Positions 1-6,069 of a stretch of 17,646 bases of DNA are shown piece by piece (position 1 is the first letter of the stretch; every line of letters begins with the position of its first letter). This DNA comes from an uncultured Bacillota bacterium (GTDB taxonomy: Bacteria > Bacillota > Clostridia > Oscillospirales > Oscillospiraceae). The notes under the pieces are model-generated. The model was not told the DNA's origin and made no database searches. It was given only the letters and a program-made list of their open reading frames with translations. The stretch lies in contig CALACZ010000098.1 of the NCBI GenBank assembly GCA_937890735.1, positions 1 to 17,646 of the forward strand. Direction: 5' to 3'. A program made the position numbers and the translations under genes.

Positions 1-42
1 ATTTGCCCTATTTGCACCAGATTTCGGTGTTTACACAGAATT

Positions 43-249
43 TGGGGTTGACCCCAGGCGCAAAAGCGATTTTAATCATTTTTGCCGGCGGCGTGTACGT
101 CGGCAAAAATTCTGCTCACGGAGCGGAGTGTAGAATTTTTGTGCTCGCACAAAAATTATGCGCGCAGCGCAGTGCAATCCTTTCAAACGGAAACCCAGCG
201 AAGCGGTTTTCGTTTGAGAGCGTTTCAAAAACCCGTTTTTGAAACGCTC
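43..249. repeat. Chain of inverted repeats (hairpin array)
   Basis: At least five inverted repeats lie almost end to end. They are TGGGGT/ACCCCA (43-56), TTTTTGCCG/CGGCAAAAA (79-87 with 101-109), AAAATTCT/AGAATTTT (106-113 with 132-139), ATTTTTGTGC/GCACAAAAAT (135-156), a 12-bp pair with one mismatch (184-195 with 205-216), and a perfect 15-bp pair GAGCGTTTCAAAAAC at 218-232 with 235-249. Some arms overlap, so not all hairpins can form at once. No coding potential is convincing here. The last hairpin starts 12 bases beyond the stop of the minus-strand 86-aa gene and could end its transcript, but there is no T-run after it. The array may be a non-coding repetitive element of this genome; that is inference. 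Confidence 0.75.
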
Positions 250-261
250 AGGGTGCGCCGC

Positions 262-522
262 TCATTCGTTTTCAAGCTGTTCCAGCTCCGTCCCGCCGAT
301 CTTGAATTTCTGACCCTTCGGCAGTCCCTGCGCGATGGCGGGGAAGAAATTGCCCGTATCCGCCGTGCGCTGGACCTCATACGTCCCGTACTGGTTCACC
401 TGATCGAAGCAGTCCGCCGCCGCGCCCGGAAAATGCCGCACCATGGGCGTTTCGTCATACGGAAAATTCGGCGGCTGCGCGCCGCTGGCGTGGCTGTTCT
501 GCGGCTTTGCCTTTTTGGACAC
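262..522 (-). CDS. Unknown 86-aa protein downstream of spoIVA
   Basis: I do not recognise this protein. It starts with GTG (520-522), supported by AGAGGTGA at 530-537. It is small, soluble and polar: a lysine-rich start, a proline-rich stretch near residues 17-30, then a compact segment around residues 39-70 containing YGTYEVQ, TADT, FPAIAQG and KGQKF, and an acidic end. There is no signal peptide, membrane helix or cysteine cluster. It begins 35 bases after the spoIVA stop on the same strand, without a terminator between, so it is probably co-transcribed and may be made in the mother cell during sporulation. That role is inferred only from position. Confidence 0.7.
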   Translation of the reverse strand: MSKKAKPQNSHASGAQPPNFPYDETPMVRHFPGAAADCFDQVNQYGTYEVQRTADTGNFFPAIAQGLPKGQKFKIGGTELEQLENE

Positions 523-557
523 TACACATCACCTCTGACGGTAGCGTGCCCCGCGCG

Positions 558-2036
558 TCAGAGAATGATGCAGATCAGCCCGCCGGAATTTTCGTTGATG
601 ATGCGCGTGAGCGTCTGCTTGAGCTTCATGCGCGCGTCCTCAGGTATTTTCTTGAGCTTGGCACTGAGTCCCTCCGTCACAAGGTCATAGAGCGATTTGC
701 CGAAAATATTGCTCTGCCAGAGCTTCTGCGTGTCGTCCTCGTACTCGCCGAGCAGGTACTCGATCAGCTCCTCCGACTGCTTCTCGTCGCCCACCATCGG
801 GCTGACCTCTGTCTCAATATCGGCGCGCATCATGTGGATGGACGGCGCGCTGGCGCGCAGGCGGACAGCGTAGTTGCCGTTTTTCTTGATGATCTGCGGC
901 TCTTCCAGCGTCATCTCATCCGGCGTGGGCATCACGATGCCGTAGCCCGTGGCGCGTACCTGCTCCAGCGCGGCGGCGACCTTGTCATACTCGCTCTTGA
1001 CCTGCGCAAGCTCCGTCAGCAGCGCCATGAGCGCCGCGTCGTCGGGCACTTCAAATCCGCTTTTCTGCGACAGCACCTCGTAAAACAGCGCCGCCGGGAT
1101 GGCGATCACGCATTCCACAACGCCCGTGCCGAGGTCTGTCTGCCGCACGTCCACAGTTTCGACCTGCGAAAGCTCGCGCACGGGCTCGAGCGCCTGCTGC
1201 GCGTCGGAGAGCTTTGCCGTCTGCTCCGCGCTCTTGCGCATCGCGCCGTAGAGCGCCGTTTTGATCGCGCTGCCGTCCTCCAGCGCCGTCACCCAATCCG
1301 GCAGGAAGAAATCCAGCTCTGTGATCGGGAACTGCGCCAGGATCGCCGCCAGCACGCGCTGGATGTCCTCCAGCTCAAGCTGCAAGCAGTTGACCGCGAT
1401 GCACTGCACGCCGTACTGCGCCTCGATCTGCGCGCAGAGCGTCTGCGCGGCGTCGCTCTCCGGCTGCTGCGTGTTCAGCAGCACGACGAAGGGCTTCCCT
1501 GTCGCCTGCATATCCGCGATGGCGCGCTGCTCCGCATTTAAGTAGTCCTCGCGCGGGATGTCGGTCACGCTGCCGTCGGTCGTGATGACGATGCCGACAC
1601 TGCTGTGCTCCTCCATCACCTTTTTCGTCCCCAGCTCCGCCGCCTGCGCCATCGGGATCTGCTCGGACGCCCACGGCGTGGTGACCAGCCGCGGTGTCCC
1701 CTCCTCCTCCGCGCCGATCGCGCCGGGGATGAGGTAGCCGACCGAGTCGATCAGCCGCACCGACAGGCGGTTTTTCCCGTCGGGGCTGATTTCCACCGCC
1801 TCCTCCGGCACGAACTTCGGCTCGGAGGTCATGATGGTCTTTCCCGAGCCGCTCTGCGGCAGCTCATCCTTCGCCCGCTCCCTACGGTACACATTTTCGA
1901 TGTTCGGCAGAACGAGCTGCTCCATAAACCGCTTGATAAACGTGGACTTTCCCGTCCGCACAGGTCCGACCACGCCGATATAAACGCTGCCATCCGTCCT
2001 CTGGCTGATCTGCTGATAGAGATTGTTTGCGTCCAT
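558..2036 (-). CDS. spoIVA: Stage IV sporulation protein A, coat morphogenetic ATPase
   Basis: SpoIVA is the ATPase that polymerises on the forespore surface into the basement layer of the spore coat; it is made in the mother cell and anchored by SpoVM. The 492-aa length is normal for the family. The N-terminal TRAFAC-like GTPase-fold domain carries a Walker A loop GPVRTGKS at residues 24-31 and a Walker B-type aspartate at LIDSVGY (D97). The middle and C-terminal domains are long and helical, ending in the hydrophobic GGLICIIL tail. I chose the ATG at 2036 because AAAAGGAGGCGG (2041-2052) sits just upstream; an upstream in-frame start at 2087 has no such site. A SipL-type gene and spoVM lie directly upstream on the same strand, which fits the known physical partners. 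Confidence 0.97.
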   Translation of the reverse strand: MDANNLYQQISQRTDGSVYIGVVGPVRTGKSTFIKRFMEQLVLPNIENVYRRERAKDELPQSGSGKTIMTSEPKFVPEEAVEISPDGKNRLSVRLIDSVGYLIPGAIGAEEEGTPRLVTTPWASEQIPMAQAAELGTKKVMEEHSSVGIVITTDGSVTDIPREDYLNAEQRAIADMQATGKPFVVLLNTQQPESDAAQTLCAQIEAQYGVQCIAVNCLQLELEDIQRVLAAILAQFPITELDFFLPDWVTALEDGSAIKTALYGAMRKSAEQTAKLSDAQQALEPVRELSQVETVDVRQTDLGTGVVECVIAIPAALFYEVLSQKSGFEVPDDAALMALLTELAQVKSEYDKVAAALEQVRATGYGIVMPTPDEMTLEEPQIIKKNGNYAVRLRASAPSIHMMRADIETEVSPMVGDEKQSEELIEYLLGEYEDDTQKLWQSNIFGKSLYDLVTEGLSAKLKKIPEDARMKLKQTLTRIINENSGGLICIIL

Positions 2037-2064
2037 ATTGCCGCCTCCTTTTCGCTTCTGTCTA

Positions 2065-2093
2065 TCTCTATGCGGACAAACCCACACATATGC
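2065..2093 (-). promoter_or_regulatory. Possible sigma-E promoter of spoIVA
   Basis: In the 83-base gap between the sipL-like stop and spoIVA, the minus strand reads GCATATG (2087-2093), 14 bases, CATAGAGA (2065-2072). This resembles the sigma-E pattern (about GCATATT, 14-15 bases, CATACAAT). B. subtilis spoIVA is sigma-E dependent. Matching by eye only. Confidence 0.45.
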
Positions 2094-2119
2094 GCCTCAA
2101 GCACGAGCTTGCGCTGGGT

Positions 2120-3622
2120 CTACATAGGGATAAGGACAATTTCTCCGGCGGCAATTTCATCTCCCGTCAGGTCGTTGGCGCTGCGGATGGCGTCCACGCT
2201 TGCGCCGTAGGTCTTGGCAAGCTCCCACAGCGCGCCGCTCTGCACCGCGCGGCGGACGATGACCGACGGGCGCGACGCCGGGCGCGGATGCGCCTCCAAC
2301 TCTCCGCCGCAGAGCGTGCGCAGCGTCTGCCCGGAAAAGCACTGCACGCCGAGCTGACACTCGCAGCGCACCTCCGCCCCGTCGGGAACGGGCGCGGCAT
2401 AGGTGTCTGGCAGGAGCACGGGCTGCACGATGCACTGCCCCTCCTGCGCCAGCGCCACGTCGCACTGCGCCGCCAGACGTGCGGACGCGCCCTGCAAGGC
2501 GTCGTCACGGTCATAATACAGCAGATTCACAAACGCCGGAATTTCCAGATGCACGCCGCTCTGCGTGCGCGTGGACACCGGCAGACCCAGATACGCCGCG
2601 CACTCCGCCACCGACTGCACGTCGGCACGCACGGTGTCGCGCAGCGTCTGACGCAGCGTCTGCGCGTCCAGGCGGCTCTCCAGCGCCACATCGCACCACT
2701 GCGGCGTCAGCTCCGCGCCGATGGCATACGCGTCCTCGATGAGCGTGACGGACTGCGTGCGGCTCACGGCGCACTGCGCCAAAAGCTGCACGGCAAAGCA
2801 CAGCTTCTGCTCCGGCTGGGCAGCATCCGGCTCGAGCTGCGCGCCCGTCACCGCCATAGTGATCTGCGCCTCACCGTCGTCATATTCGCCCGACAGCTCG
2901 CAATACTGCGAAAACGGCACGATCTGGCTGACGGTCTGCATCCGCCCCTCCGGCGTTTTGTAGAGCGCGTGGACGCAGAGCGTGCCCTTGAAAACGGCTT
3001 TGTTCCCGACCACGCGCCGCTCGTCGACCTGCGGCGCGGTGTCAAAGCAGCACAGCTGCCCCAGCGCCGCGCCTGCGGGCAGCGTGAGCTCGTCGCTCAC
3101 AGTGAACGATTTTTCCGCCGTCTCCACCGGCAGCAGCACCGGGTAGGTCTGCTCGCGGAGCTGAAGCTCCGGCGGACGGCTATCCAATGTGTAAAGCGTC
3201 TGCTCCGCAGGCTCAAATCCGTCGGCGATGCAGCAGACGTTCACACGCAGCAGCACCTTGCGTGAGTTGACCATCCGCGCGTCCGCCGAGCAGACGCCGC
3301 ACTGCACGATGACCTGCGTCTGCTCTGTGAGTGCGGGATCGTCGAGGCGCACGGTAAAGGGTATGTACGCGTCCAGCACCCGCGGCTGTGAGCCGTCGTC
3401 GGGAACATAGAGCGCGGCGGCGCGCAGCCCGCCCGTCACGCTCACGCTGCCCGCACGGCATTCCTTGCTCCGCACGATCGCTGAAGCGCCTGCGTATACG
3501 ATCCTCTCCACATCCGGGAAGCTGTCCGGCACGATCACGTCGGCGGTCTGTTCCTGTGCGCGCGCGGCATGGACGACCCTGCGCAGATACCGGCAGGGCT
3601 TTTCGGCAAACACTAACTCCAT
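2120..3622 (-). CDS. sipL: SipL-like spore coat protein (DUF3794/SPOCS repeats plus C-terminal LysM)
   Basis: The 500-aa protein has DUF3794 (SPOCS)-type segments in the N-terminal part (about 30-140) and middle (about 170-270), a third related stretch around 300-400, and a C-terminal LysM domain (about 455-500, with AVQSGALWELAKTYG and AANDLT-like LysM features). This matches SipL of Clostridioides difficile, the functional counterpart of SpoVID, whose LysM domain binds SpoIVA and tethers the coat to the forespore. Start ATG at 3622 has AAGGAGTGA just upstream. It has no signal peptide, as expected for a mother-cell cytosolic protein. It lies 83 bases before spoIVA and 80 bases after spoVM, all on one strand. 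The DUF3794-LysM architecture is clear; the exact SipL role is inferred from architecture plus adjacency to spoIVA. Confidence 0.88.
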   Translation of the reverse strand: MELVFAEKPCRYLRRVVHAARAQEQTADVIVPDSFPDVERIVYAGASAIVRSKECRAGSVSVTGGLRAAALYVPDDGSQPRVLDAYIPFTVRLDDPALTEQTQVIVQCGVCSADARMVNSRKVLLRVNVCCIADGFEPAEQTLYTLDSRPPELQLREQTYPVLLPVETAEKSFTVSDELTLPAGAALGQLCCFDTAPQVDERRVVGNKAVFKGTLCVHALYKTPEGRMQTVSQIVPFSQYCELSGEYDDGEAQITMAVTGAQLEPDAAQPEQKLCFAVQLLAQCAVSRTQSVTLIEDAYAIGAELTPQWCDVALESRLDAQTLRQTLRDTVRADVQSVAECAAYLGLPVSTRTQSGVHLEIPAFVNLLYYDRDDALQGASARLAAQCDVALAQEGQCIVQPVLLPDTYAAPVPDGAEVRCECQLGVQCFSGQTLRTLCGGELEAHPRPASRPSVIVRRAVQSGALWELAKTYGASVDAIRSANDLTGDEIAAGEIVLIPM

Positions 3623-3664
3623 GTTCGATCACTCCTTGTAGGCTGTATATATCGGTTCTGCTTA

Positions 3665-3693
3665 TATATACGCAGCACAGGACAAGGATATGC
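3665..3693 (-). promoter_or_regulatory. Possible sigma-E promoter of the sipL-like gene
   Basis: The spoVM-sipL gap on the minus strand contains GCATATC (3687-3693), 14 bases, CGTATATA (3665-3672). The -35 part and the 14-base spacer are the same as those seen before spoIVA. The -10 part matches the sigma-E consensus less well. Confidence 0.4.
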
Positions 3694-3702
3694 GTACCAG
3701 CC

Positions 3703-3777
3703 CTACTCGTGCATTCGGAACATGGCTTTGAGCACGCCCGCGAGCCAGCGCGGCGCTTTGATGACAACGATCTGCAC
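3703..3777 (-). CDS. spoVM: Stage V sporulation protein M (24-residue amphipathic coat anchor)
   Basis: SpoVM is a tiny amphipathic helix that recognises the positively curved forespore membrane and recruits SpoIVA. This 24-codon gene aligns without gaps to my memory of the 26-residue B. subtilis SpoVM. Identical are M1, I6, K7, the functionally important P9, L12, G14, A18 and M19. Conservative changes include R10, W11, V15, L16 and K17. The C-terminus is two residues shorter. It starts with GTG (3775-3777), preceded by AGGAGG at 3785-3790 with a 7-base gap, and ends with TAG at 3703-3705. The stop of the upstream 49-aa gene overlaps this ribosome binding site, suggesting coupled translation. 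It lies immediately upstream of genes for its partners. Gene callers with a 30-aa limit would miss it. Confidence 0.88.
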   Translation of the reverse strand: MQIVVIKAPRWLAGVLKAMFRMHE

Positions 3778-3788
3778 ACTTTTCCCTC

Positions 3789-3938
3789 CTAACAGCAGTT
3801 TGACAGAAGATAGCCCAGCGCGATCAGCGCCAGCCCGATCACCACCCGCAGGAATCCGCCCGGCAGGATCAGCGACAAAAGCAGCCCGATCCCCAGCCCC
3901 AGCAGCAGACGGCTGAGATTTTCTCTGCGTGGGCACAT
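3789..3938 (-). CDS. Small 49-aa membrane protein upstream of spoVM
   Basis: An unnamed small protein: a basic N-terminus (CPRRENLSR) and then two hydrophobic stretches, about residues 10-26 and 29-46, separated by PGG. It probably forms a helical hairpin in the membrane. The ATG at 3938 is preceded by GGAGGTGG (3943-3950). Its TAG stop at 3789-3791 overlaps the spoVM ribosome binding site, so the two genes are very likely one transcript and translationally coupled. No function can be assigned from sequence. Position suggests mother-cell expression and perhaps a role at the forespore membrane, which is inference. Confidence 0.8.
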   Translation of the reverse strand: MCPRRENLSRLLLGLGIGLLLSLILPGGFLRVVIGLALIALGYLLSNCC

Positions 3939-3957
3939 CGTACCACCTCCCCGCGTC

Positions 3958-3986
3958 ATTCTACGCGCACGCCATGCAATGCGTGC
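3958..3986 (-). promoter_or_regulatory. Weak sigma-E-like promoter before the 49-aa/spoVM pair
   Basis: A -10-like CGTAGAAT lies at 3958-3965 on the minus strand, close to the sigma-E -10 consensus. The sequence 14 bases upstream (GCACGCA) is a poor -35. A promoter is expected here because a strong terminator lies just upstream at 3995-4024. Confidence 0.28.
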
Positions 3987-3994
3987 AAAACAGA

Positions 3995-4024
3995 CAAAAA
4001 CGCCCTCCCGCAGCCGGGAGGGCG
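3995..4024 (-). terminator. Intrinsic terminator of the LRR lipoprotein operon
   Basis: On the minus strand CGCCCTCCCG pairs with CGGGAGGGCG (10 bp, 4-base loop; 4001-4024), followed directly by TTTTTG. It lies 15 bases after the lipoprotein stop and separates that operon from the sporulation block. Confidence 0.93.
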
Positions 4025-4038
4025 TAAAAGACGCAGCT

Positions 4039-5244
4039 TTATGAAACCACAAGGAGCTTTTGCGTAATGCGATTAGATACCTCCAAATAGTATGCAAGTT
4101 CCTCTTTGCTCATATCTTCCTCTTTCCATTCACCAAACGACTCTTCCATTTCAGAGAGCTTCGTAAGCATTTCGGAGTATTCCGCCAACAGCTTCAGATT
4201 CGACGGATCTTGCTTGTACTGCTCCAAAAAATCACAGTACTCATCGAAAAACGCCTCATAGCTGTCCATTGCCTCCTTAAATTCAGGTCTTAACCCATCG
4301 GAGGTCTCCTTTTGCTCAGGCGCAGGCGGTTCGGTCTTTTCACCGGCGCTCTCGACGCTCGAAGTGCATTCGAGCACCGTGCCTCTTGCCGCCGGGACGT
4401 CGGTCAAATTTGGGCAGTTTGCAAACGTACCCTCGCCGATCGCCGTATCATCTCCCCAGACATAGACAGAGGTCAAAGCCGTGCAGCCATCAAATGCGTG
4501 GTTACCGACAGAGCGCGTGTCACCCGGAATGCTGACATCTTCAATACTGCTGCATCCGGCAAAGGCATAGTCGCCGATGATCTCCGCGCTCCAGATATAT
4601 AGCGCCGTTGCTCCCGTGCAGCCCTCAAAAGCGTGCGCGCCAACGTTTTCTGTATCGCTTCCGATGTTGATCTCCGTTAGGCTGGAGCAATTTGCAAAAG
4701 CATACTCTCCAATATCTGGGCTGCCCCAAATATAAAGCGTTTCCAGCTGTGTGCATCCATCGAACGCACGTTCTCCGATCCTTGTCGTCTCGCTGGAAAT
4801 ATCGATCTCTTTCAGAGCCGTACATCCCTGAAATGCGAAATCCCCGATCTCTTTTATGTCTGCCCACATATAGACCTGCTCGAGCATTGCGCAGTCCTGA
4901 AAGGCGTGATCGGCAACCCGAACAACATCGTGGCCGTCATAGGAAGAGCTGATCGTGATCTGGTTTCCTTCTCCCGCAAAGCCAATGACCTCCGCCGTTC
5001 CGTCCGTACTCACCTCATAGAGGACCTCAAATTCCGCGCGCTCGGCTGCATTTTCTTCCTCCTGCGCTTTTTCTTTCACATCCTGATTTTGATCTTCCTT
5101 CGTCTCCTCTGGTTCATACTCGGCAGTAATTGTCGATTCATCGACTTCCCGTTTCGTTACGGCTGCTTCAGAAGTTTTCTTTCCGCACGCACCCAGCATC
5201 AGCATCATACCGGCGAGCAATAGTATTGCAAGCAGCTTTTTCAT
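4039..5244 (-). CDS. Lipoprotein with BspA-type leucine-rich repeats (LRR_5)
   Basis: A 401-aa predicted surface lipoprotein. A signal peptide ends in the lipobox LGAC, with lipidated C20. An acidic low-complexity linker (about 23-75) follows. Then come eight BspA-type repeats of 22-23 residues marked by xAFxxC at about 113, 136, 159, 181, 204, 226, 249 and 272. The repeats alternate between a YIWG-type and an I(G/S)xxT-type strand. The acidic helical C-terminal domain (about 318-401) resembles what I remember as DUF6591; I could not check that. Start ATG at 5244 has AAGAGGAGGG (5251-5260) upstream; the longer frame to 5388 overlaps the preceding gene. The gene starts 2 bases after that gene's stop. 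It is likely a cell-surface protein-interaction scaffold, partner unknown. Base composition is clearly less GC-rich than the flanking genes. Confidence 0.88.
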   Translation of the reverse strand: MKKLLAILLLAGMMLMLGACGKKTSEAAVTKREVDESTITAEYEPEETKEDQNQDVKEKAQEEENAAERAEFEVLYEVSTDGTAEVIGFAGEGNQITISSSYDGHDVVRVADHAFQDCAMLEQVYMWADIKEIGDFAFQGCTALKEIDISSETTRIGERAFDGCTQLETLYIWGSPDIGEYAFANCSSLTEINIGSDTENVGAHAFEGCTGATALYIWSAEIIGDYAFAGCSSIEDVSIPGDTRSVGNHAFDGCTALTSVYVWGDDTAIGEGTFANCPNLTDVPAARGTVLECTSSVESAGEKTEPPAPEQKETSDGLRPEFKEAMDSYEAFFDEYCDFLEQYKQDPSNLKLLAEYSEMLTKLSEMEESFGEWKEEDMSKEELAYYLEVSNRITQKLLVVS

Positions 5245-5246
5245 GT

Positions 5247-5837
5247 TCAACCCTCCTCTTTCGACGATCCAGCAGCAGTTGATGTCCTTGTATTTTCTAT
5301 CCGGCGCTTTTTTTCGACCAGCATCCAGGCAGCGACGGCAAACACAATGATCGCGGCGGTCACAACTACATAATACCCAATTCCCCACGCATACTTATCC
5401 GCATCAATAAAATCATCCTTCATCAAAAAACTTAAAAAGAAAAACACCCCGAAACACAACAGGTCGAAGATCATAACAGCAATGGGCTTTTTGAGCACCG
5501 TAAAAAGAATTGTCAATGCCACGAAACCGCAAATCGTCAATATGATCGCATTTGCGATCGTGCCATCATCTTCGCCGTATGCACCAGTGATCACCGTTCC
5601 TACAGAGATAACCGGGATGTTCTTCAAATCGCCTGCTGTCATCTCCGGGGATTCGATTTCAATGTGATTGGGGTGTTCCTCGATGTACTCCGCCATATCG
5701 CCCACAGCCGTCATATACGGCAGAAACAGAGCAATAATCAGGATCAGTGCGCCAGCCAACGCTACTGCGGCAGGCAATGTCAGCTTTGACTTCGTTCGTT
5801 TCGTGTTTTGATTTGAATCGGATCTTGTTTTGTTCAT
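5247..5837 (-). CDS. Four-helix membrane protein, function unknown
   Basis: A 196-aa protein with a basic N-terminus (residues 1-18) and four hydrophobic segments at about 21-42, 96-115, 118-139 and 150-174. A roughly 50-residue loop between the first two contains IEEHPNHIEIES and is probably extracytoplasmic. The tail is polar and basic then acidic. I do not recognise a named family. I chose the ATG at 5837, which has GGGAGG about 8 bases upstream. The same frame stays open upstream to 6029 without a stop, across the leader and its terminator. The lipoprotein gene follows 2 bases after the stop, so the two are co-translated and may work together at the cell surface. Expression is probably controlled by the attenuator at 5862-6064. 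Confidence 0.85.
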   Translation of the reverse strand: MNKTRSDSNQNTKRTKSKLTLPAAVALAGALILIIALFLPYMTAVGDMAEYIEEHPNHIEIESPEMTAGDLKNIPVISVGTVITGAYGEDDGTIANAIILTICGFVALTILFTVLKKPIAVMIFDLLCFGVFFFLSFLMKDDFIDADKYAWGIGYYVVVTAAIIVFAVAAWMLVEKKRRIENTRTSTAAGSSKEEG

Positions 5838-5972
5838 TGCAGCAGCCTCCCAAATAAAAATAAAAAAGTGCGCCAACCGAGGTTGACGCACTGAAAAATG
5901 CAACCCCGATTGTCGCCAAACAAAGCTCAAACAGGAGAGGGAGACCCTGATACCATCCGAGTGGAGTCGCAT
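5838..5972 (-). other. Possible leader-peptide reading frame (no stop before the main gene)
   Basis: An open frame runs from ATG at 5972 (or ATG 5987, or TTG 6029 with AAGGGG before it) through the leader and terminator. It encodes a peptide containing HSDGIRVSLSC, WRQSGLHF and RQPRLAHFF. From memory these segments resemble the leader peptide in front of tet(M)-type genes in Tn916-like elements. Unusually, the frame has no stop before the main gene start at 5837, so translation of the leader would yield an N-terminally extended membrane protein. Ribosome binding sites for the ATG candidates are poor. Confidence 0.5.
5862..5892 (-). terminator. Attenuator terminator hairpin in the leader
   Basis: On the minus strand AGTGCG-CAACC pairs with GGTTG-CGCACT (5867-5892), with one internal C-A type mismatch and a tight loop, followed by TTTTTTATTTTTATTT. 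It lies only about 25 bases before the ATG at 5837, downstream of the operon's own promoter, so it must be conditional. Confidence 0.88.
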
Positions 5973-6064
5973 TTTTACTAAACTCATTTCGGATGGCAGG
6001 CAAAAAGACAGAGCTACCCCTTCTATCAAGGTTGCCCCTTCTGTTATTCAGCTTTGTTTGGCAT
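5862..6064 (-). promoter_or_regulatory. Transcription-attenuation leader, tet(M)-type design
   Basis: The RNA should begin at about 6062-6064. Its first 13 bases (GCCAAACAAAGCT, 6050-6062) pair perfectly with AGCTTTGTTTGGC (5915-5927), closing a domain of about 145 nt. Inside are CCATCCGA/TCGGATGG and shorter helices. Downstream, AATCGGGGTTG (5901-5911) can pair over 11 positions (two G-U) with CAACCTCGGTT (5875-5885), which is the core of the terminator hairpin. This gives a clear terminator/antiterminator switch. The terminator, T-run and following GGGAGG layout resemble leaders of ribosomal-protection genes that sense stalled translation. I found no match to the riboswitch consensus motifs I know. 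Confidence 0.75.
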
Positions 6065-6069
6065 AAAAT

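Noticed and set aside
507..1541. Long plus-strand open frame opposite spoIVA
   Set aside because: Its translation is arginine/leucine-rich, matches no family, and lies antisense to a clear spoIVA. High GC keeps such frames open by chance.
2027..3265. 412-codon plus-strand frame opposite the sipL-like gene
   Set aside because: Low-complexity R/A/L-rich translation with no ribosome binding site, antisense to a DUF3794-LysM gene with clear domains.
5247..6029. Membrane protein starting at the TTG at 6029 (260 aa)
   Set aside because: The extension crosses a terminator hairpin and T-run, and the ATG at 5837 has the strong GGGAGG site. It is kept only as a possible leader frame.
5862..6064. Metabolite riboswitch (S-box, T-box, yybP-ykoY, ykkC, FMN, cobalamin, c-di-GMP, THF)
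   Set aside because: I compared the remembered conserved core motifs of these classes and found none. GGGG-TAGC near 6016 is only a short partial likeness to yybP-ykoY. The leader-peptide attenuator explanation fits better.
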